From Nocardia mikamii NBRC 108933 (GTDB lineage: Bacteria; Actinomycetota; Actinomycetes; Mycobacteriales; Mycobacteriaceae), in NCBI RefSeq assembly GCF_001613505.1, contig NZ_BDCM01000023.1:1-64000 (forward strand): DNA of 64,000 nt, in the 5' to 3' direction. The notes under the pieces were generated by a model. The model did no database searches. It was not told the origin of the DNA and saw only the letters and a program-made list of their open reading frames with translations. The number at the start of each line of letters is the position of its first letter. Positions within the stretch are counted from its first letter, which is position 1. Position numbers and translations under genes: made by a program. Positions 58,496 through 64,000 of the stretch are shown here, one piece after another.

Positions 58496-59416
58496 TCAGT
58501 GCTGGTCGGCGAAGTCGCGCAGGAGTTCCCCGGTGGGGCCGGGCTCCTCGATCATCGGGCTGTGCCCGCAGTCGAGCGATTCGATCCGCACTCCCGGCAC
58601 GCTCCGGTAGTCCTGGAACGATGCCGCCGGCCAGCGGTGATCCTGGGAGCCGTAGAGCACCAGGCTCGGCAGCCCGAGATCGGCGAGGCGATCGGGTTCA
58701 CGGCGTTCCCGCAGATAGACGTCCGACGCGTCGGAGGTCGCGGTGACACTGCGGTAGGTCATGCCGTGGAAGTCGTCGACGAGCTGCTGCGGAATCGCGA
58801 CGTCGCGAGTGAACGCGCTGCTCATGGCGTATCGAATGGCGGCATCCGGGAGCAGGGGCCACAGCGGTTGCCCGATCTGCGGGACGAACAGCAGGTTGCC
58901 GAGCGGGCCGTTGTCGGTGAAGGCGTCCAGGCGCGACCCGGTGCTGATCAGTCCGATCGCGGTGATCAGGTCACGGCGCTGGGCGGCCAGTTCGGTCGCC
59001 ACGTACCCGCCGGTGGAGTGCCCGACGACGATCGCGCGCCGCACGCCGAGCCGGTCGAGGACCGCTGCGACGCGGCGTCCCTGCTCGGCCATGCCGTAAC
59101 CGCTGTCCGGTTTGGCCGACCGGCCGTGACCGAGCAGGTCGACGCGCACCACGTAGAAGTCCGCCAGCGCGGGCAGGACCGGATCCCACCACGAGACCGA
59201 GCCGCCGGTCCCGTGGATCAGCACCACCGCCCGTGCGCTCGGCGCACCGCTGGTGACGACGTGGATATCGCCGTCCGGCAGCCGCACCATCCGGTCCGCG
59301 GAATCGTCCGGCGCGGCCGTCGCGACCCCCGCGGTGTTCCCGACGAGCAGTGCGGTGAGCGCGGTGACCAGCAGCAGCATCGCGCGTTTCGTTCGGCCGG
59401 CAGCGGCAGTTCCCAT
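58496..59416 (-). CDS. Secreted alpha/beta hydrolase
   Basis: 306 residues with a cleavable signal peptide (AMLLLVTALTALLVGNTAGV, cut near ATAAP). LIHGTGGSVSWWDPVLPAL, nucleophile in VVGHSTGGYVATE, Asp in LYGSQDHRWPA and His in LDCGHSPMIEEPG. GGAGGAGAT gives a strong ribosome site for ATG 59416. Exported esterase or epoxide-hydrolase-like enzyme; it may act before or after the flavoprotein encoded next. Confidence 0.88.
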   Translation of the reverse strand: MGTAAAGRTKRAMLLLVTALTALLVGNTAGVATAAPDDSADRMVRLPDGDIHVVTSGAPSARAVVLIHGTGGSVSWWDPVLPALADFYVVRVDLLGHGRSAKPDSGYGMAEQGRRVAAVLDRLGVRRAIVVGHSTGGYVATELAAQRRDLITAIGLISTGSRLDAFTDNGPLGNLLFVPQIGQPLWPLLPDAAIRYAMSSAFTRDVAIPQQLVDDFHGMTYRSVTATSDASDVYLRERREPDRLADLGLPSLVLYGSQDHRWPAASFQDYRSVPGVRIESLDCGHSPMIEEPGPTGELLRDFADQH

Positions 59417-59508
59417 ATCTCCTCCTGAGGACGATGGCGGATGCCATGACTGTCCCGGAGGCCGCGGGGGCGCGTCTTGTAGAAATGTCGGCCGCTACCG
59501 GCTGCCGG

Positions 59509-60615
59509 TCAGTCGACCACGCCCCAGTGCAACACCCGGACGGTGAACAGCACCAGCCCCAGCGACACCGTCGCGACCACGACGAGGCCGACCACCGCCA
59601 CCGCCAGGGGCCGCCATCCGCTGCGCCCCAGTTCCCGGAAATCGGTGTTGAGACCGACGCCGGCGAAGGTGAGCAGGAAGGCCCATTTCGACAGGTTGGC
59701 CAGGTTGGCCAGCTGCGCCTTGTCGATCCAGTGGGCTGTCGCCAGCGCGGAGACCGCTAGGAAGCCGAGGACGAACTTCGGGAACTTCGCCCACACGAAG
59801 GCCACCTTCGCGCGCAGACCGGGCGCGATGGTGTCGGCCTCACCGCGGGAGGCCCAGTACAGACCGAAGCCCAGGACCACGAAGCCGATGAGCGCGTTGC
59901 GGGTCGATTTCACCAGCACCGCCAGTTTGCCGGCGGCGTCGGAGTAGGCATAGCCGGTCGCGGTGGTTTCGGCGGTGTTGTCCACGGCCAGACCCGCCCA
60001 GAGGCCGAATTCGTGATCGGTCAGCCCCAGGCCGTGGCCGATCGCGGGAAGCGTGAACAGCGATACCGCGCCCAGCGTCAGGATCGCCGCGATGGCATAG
60101 CCGACGTCCGCATTGCGGGCCCGGATGGCTCCGCGCGCGGCCACGATCGCCGAGACGCCGCAGATCGAGGTGCCCACGGCCAGCAGCGATCCCAGCTTGC
60201 CGGACAGGCCGAGCAGCCGTGCCACGGTGAGAATGATCGCGCCCGCCACCGTCATATCGATGAGGATCAGCACGAAGCTGGTGCCACCCAATTTCGCGAC
60301 GTCCCCGAGGACGAAACGGGATCCCAGCGCCACGATGCCGGCCTTCAGCCAGAATTCGTAGGTGCCGATGCCGGGCTTGAAGATCCGGTGCACCCCAACG
60401 GTATTGGCGATGATCAAACCGAAGACGATGGCCCAGAGGACATATTCGATATCGGGGAAGCGCCAGTGGTGATCGTGGACGAAGTCGTTCACCCGGATCT
60501 GGGTGTACTTGCCGAGCAAGCCGACCGCCACCAGCAGCGCGATGCCCGGCAGATAGGCCAGCGCGCCCCGCAGATCCACCGATTCCTGTGGCGCGGTTGT
60601 CGTTTCGGTAGCCAT
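59509..60615 (-). CDS. YeiH-family putative sulfate exporter
   Basis: 368 residues with about ten hydrophobic segments, including LLAVGTSICGVSAIVAARGA, the conserved glycine-rich core of the YeiH/UPF0324 family, and GLWAGLAVDNTAETTATGYA. Members are proposed to export sulfate or related anions, largely by annotation rather than direct proof. ATG 60615 lies 5 bases after the stop of a 53-residue membrane peptide gene, so the two are coupled. Confidence 0.87.
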   Translation of the reverse strand: MATETTTAPQESVDLRGALAYLPGIALLVAVGLLGKYTQIRVNDFVHDHHWRFPDIEYVLWAIVFGLIIANTVGVHRIFKPGIGTYEFWLKAGIVALGSRFVLGDVAKLGGTSFVLILIDMTVAGAIILTVARLLGLSGKLGSLLAVGTSICGVSAIVAARGAIRARNADVGYAIAAILTLGAVSLFTLPAIGHGLGLTDHEFGLWAGLAVDNTAETTATGYAYSDAAGKLAVLVKSTRNALIGFVVLGFGLYWASRGEADTIAPGLRAKVAFVWAKFPKFVLGFLAVSALATAHWIDKAQLANLANLSKWAFLLTFAGVGLNTDFRELGRSGWRPLAVAVVGLVVVATVSLGLVLFTVRVLHWGVVD

Positions 60616-60620
60616 GACGA

Positions 60621-60782
60621 TCACCACGGAATCTTCGGCAGGGCGTCGGCGACGGCGAGCAGCACGAACGCGCCCGCGACGATCACCGCCCACCAGTCGA
60701 CGCCGATCCGCCGGAAGACGGAAGGTTCCGGGGCGGATGCCCCCGAACCTTCCCGGTCGGGTACCACACCCGGTTCACTCAT
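60621..60782 (-). CDS. Small single-span membrane protein upstream of YeiH-type exporter
   Basis: 53 residues: a Gly/Glu/Pro start, the segment VFRRIGVDWWAVIVAGAF, a hydrophobic helix (AVIVAGAFVLLAVADAL) and the end PKIPW. ATG 60782 has AGGGAG 7 bases upstream and the stop lies 5 bases before the exporter ATG. Tight coupling and a membrane helix suggest an accessory subunit. An internal hairpin (60720-60753) overlaps its first half. Not recognised as a named family. Confidence 0.7.
   Translation of the reverse strand: MSEPGVVPDREGSGASAPEPSVFRRIGVDWWAVIVAGAFVLLAVADALPKIPW
60720..60753. promoter_or_regulatory. Strong hairpin inside the small membrane-protein gene
   Basis: GGAAGGTTC (60720-60728) pairs with GAACCTTCC (60745-60753) and GGGG with CCCC inside it, with one C-C mismatch and a 6-base loop. 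Possible translational or transcriptional control ahead of the exporter. Confidence 0.45.
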
Positions 60783-60924
60783 GGCCGACTCCCTCATAGC
60801 CGTCGATCGCGGTGACTTCTGCGATCAGGCGTCATCATGAGCGGCGTCGAGTCGGCGGGAAAGTAATCGAATCAGCAAGATTCGAGAAGGACGGGACCTG
60901 CGTTCCTTGCCCGTGTCGGTGACC

Positions 60925-61089
60925 TCACGCGCCGGCGGTCCCTACGACCACCCGTTCGGCCCGGGTCTCGACGACCAGGCGGGACAGTTCGTTCCCGTAA
61001 TCCACCGTGAGCTGGTAGGTCGCGCCCGCGGCGGTCGCGAGCGCCCTATCCGGCGCAGCTGAAATTCGCCGACGCGGCACCGCTAGCAT
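60925..61089 (-). CDS. Possible short ORF or gene remnant upstream of gpmA
   Basis: 54 codons reading MLAVPRRRISAAP then ALATAAGATYQLTVDYGNEL and LVVETRAERVVVGTAGA. Codons have GC-rich third positions and the last 35 residues look like real protein, but there is no ribosome site and the start overlaps the gpmA promoter. It could be the C-terminus of a decayed gene. Otherwise the 314-base gap 60783-61096 holds only the gpmA promoter. Confidence 0.3.
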   Translation of the reverse strand: MLAVPRRRISAAPDRALATAAGATYQLTVDYGNELSRLVVETRAERVVVGTAGA

Positions 61090-61096
61090 GACCTGC

Positions 61097-61834
61097 ATGA
61101 CGTACACCCTCGTGTTGCTGCGCCACGGCGAAAGCGAATGGAATGCCCTCAATCTGTTCACCGGCTGGGTGGATGTGCACCTGACCGACAAGGGTGTCGC
61201 CGAGGGCAAGCGGGCCGGTGAACTGCTGGCCGAGCACGGCATTCTGCCCGATATCGTCTACACCTCGCTGCTGCGCCGGGCGATCAGCACCGCGAATATC
61301 GCCCTGGACGCCGCGGATCGGCACTGGATTCCGGTGGTCCGGGATTGGCGGCTCAACGAGCGGCACTACGGCGCGCTGCAGGGGAAGAACAAGGCCCAGA
61401 TCCGCGATCGGTACGGCGACGACCAGTTCATGATGTGGCGTCGCAGCTACGACACCCCGCCCCCGCCGATCGAGGCCGACAGCGAATACAGCCAGAACGG
61501 CGACGCCCGCTACGCCGGCATCGACGTGCCGGCGACCGAATGCCTGAAGGATGTCGTCGCCCGCATGGTCCCGTATTGGGAGTCCACGATTTCCCGCGAA
61601 CTGGTGGCCGGAAAAACCGTTCTGGTTGCGGCGCACGGGAATTCACTGCGCGCGCTGGTGAAGCATCTGGACGGGATTTCCGACGAGGATATCGCCGGCC
61701 TCAACATTCCCACGGGAATTCCGCTGCGCTACGAACTGGACGAAAATCTGCGTCCGATCGGTCCGGCCGAGTATCTGGACCCCGAGGCGGCAGCCGCGGG
61801 CGCGGCCGCGGTCGCGAGCCAGGGCGGTAAATAA
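61097..61834 (+). CDS. gpmA: 2,3-bisphosphoglycerate-dependent phosphoglycerate mutase
   Basis: 245 residues. Phosphohistidine motif LVLLRHGESEWNALNLFTGW, then RRAISTANIALD, LNERHYGALQGKNKAQIRDR, RRSYDTPPPPIEADS and the second His in VAAHGNSLRALVKHLDG. It interconverts 3- and 2-phosphoglycerate in glycolysis. ATG 61097 lies 7 bases after TAGCAT (61084-61089), so the mRNA is probably leaderless; ATG 61088 overlaps that box. Counterpart of Rv0489 (gpm1). A strong terminator follows. Confidence 0.95.
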   Translation: MTYTLVLLRHGESEWNALNLFTGWVDVHLTDKGVAEGKRAGELLAEHGILPDIVYTSLLRRAISTANIALDAADRHWIPVVRDWRLNERHYGALQGKNKAQIRDRYGDDQFMMWRRSYDTPPPPIEADSEYSQNGDARYAGIDVPATECLKDVVARMVPYWESTISRELVAGKTVLVAAHGNSLRALVKHLDGISDEDIAGLNIPTGIPLRYELDENLRPIGPAEYLDPEAAAAGAAAVASQGGK

Positions 61835-61854
61835 ACCGGATTCTCCGCATTTCC

Positions 61855-61887
61855 CGACGCGCCGCGGTCATCGACCGCGGCGCGTCG
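61855..61887 (+). terminator. Terminator after gpmA
   Basis: CGACGCGCCGCGGTC (61855-61869) and its exact complement (61873-61887) form a perfect 15-bp stem with an ATC loop. Confidence 0.85.
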
Positions 61888-61890
61888 TCG

Positions 61891-61920
61891 TATCTCGCAG
61901 GCGCTTATCTCGAAGGCGCT
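61891..61920. repeat. 15-base tandem repeat after the gpmA terminator
   Basis: TATCTCG(C/A)AGGCGCT occurs twice back to back (61891-61905, 61906-61920) with one difference. Confidence 0.7.
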
Positions 61921-62187
61921 GCGTGCGAACGATTTCCGCATGTCGAAGTTCCGCCGTTGCCGCCTGTGGATATGCGATACTCGACGCTCTGTGAGCTACA
62001 TCTCATCTGCCGATTCGTAGCTATCGAATTGCCGCTATGGCGGTTCGTATCCTGAATCGCCCTGCCGGTAGTGGCGTCCGGGCCGGTGGGGAGTGGTGTG
62101 GATAACTTCCGGTAGGTAAACCTCCGGGCTTTCCGCTGGTCATCGACGTGGATGAGAGGCTGAGAAGTTGAGAGATTTTCCTTGCAG

Positions 62188-62213
62188 AAGTTGTAACCGC
62201 TGGTTTGCAACTT
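62188..62213. promoter_or_regulatory. Dyad upstream of the S15/CocE hydrolase
   Basis: AAGTTG (62188-62193) and CAACTT (62208-62213) are exact complements with partial symmetry inside, 58 bases before the ATG and just before a TAGATA box: a candidate operator. Confidence 0.4.
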
Positions 62214-62271
62214 ACTCCGCAGTAGATACACTCTCGGTCGTTCGACCATTTCGAGAGGCGGATCACGTTCG

Positions 62272-64000
62272 ATGAAGTACGCGTTACGCGCCACAGTCGC
62301 CGCCGTCGCCGCCGCGGTGACCGTCCCGTTCTTCGCCACTCCGGCTCAGGCCGGACCCGTCGCGACCGGTCCGGACGGTGGCGCCGCCGGCGCCGCGTGG
62401 ACCGCCACCGAGGACGGCCCGCAGCAGTATCCGAACATCCACATCGACTGGGATGTGCCGATCACCATGAGCGACGGCACGGTGCTGAAGGGCAATGTGT
62501 ACCGCCCCGCCGATGCCGCCAGTCGCCCGGTCGACACCCGGACCCCGGTCGTCGTGAACATGACGCCCTACACCAAGCTGGTATCGAATCTGGCCGATCA
62601 CGCGGGCTCGGTCCCGGGTCTGTCCGACGCGCTGCTGGGACTGTTCCGCCAGATCGATATGAGTGGCACCCCGCTGTCCGGGGTCACCGATCTGACCAAG
62701 GCCTTCGGCGGCGGTGAGCTCCGGAACTTCTCCGTCGACCGGCAGCTGATCAAGAGCGGCTACACCCAGGTCGTCATCGATGTCCGCGGCACCGGCTTCT
62801 CGCAGGGTGAATGGGATATGTTGCGGCAGCGCGAGCAGCAGGACACCGTCGAGGTGATCGACTGGGCCTCGCGGCAACCGTGGTCGGACGGCAAGGTCGG
62901 GATGACCGGCATTTCCTATTCGGGCATCAATCAGGTCCAAGTCGCGGAGAAGCAGCCGCCCGCGCTGAAGGCGATCTTCCCGGTGGTGCCCGGCAGCGAT
63001 CTGGTCGATGATGTGCTCGCCCCGGGCGGCGGCTTCGGCTTCAACTTCATTCCGTTGTGGCTCACCGCGATCAACACCCTCAAGTGGGTTCCGGACGTGC
63101 AGTCGATCGTGACCGGCAAATTCGACACCACGTGGCTGAACGACCGGATCAGCGATCCGTACACCTATATGGATGTCCTGCTGAACGCCTACACCAACAC
63201 CGATATGAACACCCTCGATCCGCAGGTGAAGGACATGTTGAACGACATGTCCGCGCAACGGCAGGCGTGGATCGGTGATCCGGGCCGGATCCAGGTGCCG
63301 ACCTTCGTCACCGGCGGCTGGCACGATCTGTTCACCTACTCCGAATCCAAGATCTACAACCAGATCCCGCTGCCGCCCGGGCAGAAGCAGCTGTTCATGG
63401 GCAACACCTACCACCTCAGCTCGGGCAACGAGTACGGCAAACCGGGTCTGCCGCCGCGGCTGGACGTCCTGCAGCGCGCGTGGTTCGACAAGTGGCTCAA
63501 GGGAATCGACAACGGCATCGACACCTACGGACCGGTGACGCTGCGCGAACAGGGCGGCGGCTGGGTCACCCAGGGCGGTTTCGGACCGTCGGCGCCGGCC
63601 GAGGAGGCGGCGAAGTATCGCCGCATGTACCTGTCCGGTGATCGCAGCGGCACCGCGAACAGCGTCTACGACGGCTCGCTGACCGGTGAATTCACCGGTG
63701 CGCCGACGCGTCTGACGGTGGCGCCCGGTCTGACCACGGTGTGCTCCAACGATGCCGCGCAGGCCACCGCCGGTGTGCTCGCGATCATCAACGGCTGCGC
63801 CGCGGACTCGCGCATCGCGGAAACCAACGCGCTCACCTTCACCAGTGCTCCGGTCGTGGGCGAAACGACGATCTCGGGCCCGATCGCGGTGCGGCTCAAC
63901 ACGGTTCAGGACGCCGCCGACGGCTACTGGACGGTGACGGTGAACGATGTCGCGCCCGACGGGCAGTCGACGGTGCTGTCCTCGGGGCAGTTGATGGCCT
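62272..64000 (+). CDS. Secreted CocE/X-Pro dipeptidyl-peptidase (S15) family hydrolase, partial
   Basis: First 576 residues; the gene runs off the right edge. Signal peptide MKYALRATVAAVAAAVTVPF cleaved near AQAG. Then VVNMTPYTK, IDVRGTGFSQGEWDM, nucleophile Ser in VGMTGISYSGINQVQVAEKQ and VPTFVTGGWHDLFTYSES (acid region). The C-terminal jelly-roll has begun (SAPVVGETTISGPIAVRL). Acts outside the cell on esters or amides such as acyl-amino acids or dipeptides. ATG 62272 follows AGAGGCGGATCA. Confidence 0.9.
   Translation, partial: MKYALRATVAAVAAAVTVPFFATPAQAGPVATGPDGGAAGAAWTATEDGPQQYPNIHIDWDVPITMSDGTVLKGNVYRPADAASRPVDTRTPVVVNMTPYTKLVSNLADHAGSVPGLSDALLGLFRQIDMSGTPLSGVTDLTKAFGGGELRNFSVDRQLIKSGYTQVVIDVRGTGFSQGEWDMLRQREQQDTVEVIDWASRQPWSDGKVGMTGISYSGINQVQVAEKQPPALKAIFPVVPGSDLVDDVLAPGGGFGFNFIPLWLTAINTLKWVPDVQSIVTGKFDTTWLNDRISDPYTYMDVLLNAYTNTDMNTLDPQVKDMLNDMSAQRQAWIGDPGRIQVPTFVTGGWHDLFTYSESKIYNQIPLPPGQKQLFMGNTYHLSSGNEYGKPGLPPRLDVLQRAWFDKWLKGIDNGIDTYGPVTLREQGGGWVTQGGFGPSAPAEEAAKYRRMYLSGDRSGTANSVYDGSLTGEFTGAPTRLTVAPGLTTVCSNDAAQATAGVLAIINGCAADSRIAETNALTFTSAPVVGETTISGPIAVRLNTVQDAADGYWTVTVNDVAPDGQSTVLSSGQLMA

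Larger units (their letters stand above)
61835..62271. other. gpmA/S15-hydrolase intergenic region
   Basis: 437 bases without a gene. In order it holds the gpmA terminator (61855-61887), a 15-base tandem repeat (61891-61920), an AT-rich stretch with no recognised feature (about 61940-62160) and a dyad before the hydrolase (62188-62213) followed by a TAGATA box near 62223. Confidence 0.5.

Overview
This is a high-GC actinobacterial chromosome segment, most likely from Nocardia or a very close relative. Three things point there. A stand-alone second rpoB carries an altered rifampicin-binding region. Mycobacteriales markers are present: mshA (mycothiol), hbhA, EspG/PE/PPE-like genes, a VKOR-DsbA pair and a PapA5-like acyltransferase. 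Finally, the gene order icl - fadB2 - (TetR, DUF445, XRE regulator, hbhA, DUF2516) - deoC - murB - L,D-transpeptidase - SDR - mshA - ybjN-like - gpmA follows the Mycobacterium tuberculosis Rv0467-Rv0489 region. I saw no rRNA, tRNA, insertion sequence, prophage or CRISPR array.

Layout. 1-2.04 kb: 5' two thirds of an rpoB paralogue (minus), with a promoter and two leader hairpins. 2.4-9.5 kb: divergent amino-sugar cluster. A binding lipoprotein and two ABC permeases run left; a SIS isomerase/deaminase, ROK kinase, NagA and PfkB kinase run right. No ABC ATPase is present. 9.7-12.6 kb: membrane protein, XdhC-like factor, secreted lipase. 13-18.4 kb: isocitrate lyase, 3-hydroxybutyryl-CoA dehydrogenase, a full-length MetE homologue that has lost three of its four zinc ligands, and an orphan antitoxin-like peptide. 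18.5-27.2 kb: ALDH/GMC oxidase pair, secreted beta-propeller, TetR with a divergent PapA5-like acyltransferase, zinc ADH, ZIP transporter. 27.2-30.8 kb: HtrA-like protease, VKOR, DsbA, PPK2. 30.8-32.5 kb: a PE-like/PPE-like/EspG operon away from any ESX locus. 32.6-38.2 kb: methyltransferase with DUF4873, AurF-type diiron protein, enoyl-reductase-like protein, AarF kinase, TetR. 38.4-45.9 kb: DUF445, XRE regulator, HbhA, DUF2516, two tandem paralogous hydrolases with matching operators, PurU, DeoC. 45.9-55.5 kb: DUF2993, AbiEi-like protein, methyltransferase, two DUF2505 proteins, MurB, lipoprotein L,D-transpeptidase, SDR, hydrolase, MshA, YbjN-like. 55.6-60.8 kb: accessory genes (ROK, DUF4287, FAD monooxygenase, hydrolase, YeiH-type exporter with an unlisted 53-residue membrane partner). 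61-64 kb: gpmA and a secreted S15/CocE hydrolase cut by the window edge.

How it works together. The left cluster would import, phosphorylate, deacetylate, deaminate and re-phosphorylate an N-acetylhexosamine, probably N-acetylgalactosamine. The central block serves C2/fatty-acid use (AceA, FadB2). The right block serves the cell wall (MurB, L,D-transpeptidase), thiol redox (MshA, DsbA/VKOR) and glycolysis (GpmA). Several genes start 6-8 bases after a TANNNT box with no Shine-Dalgarno sequence, which suggests leaderless mRNAs. All family names come from reading the translated sequence; no database search was possible.
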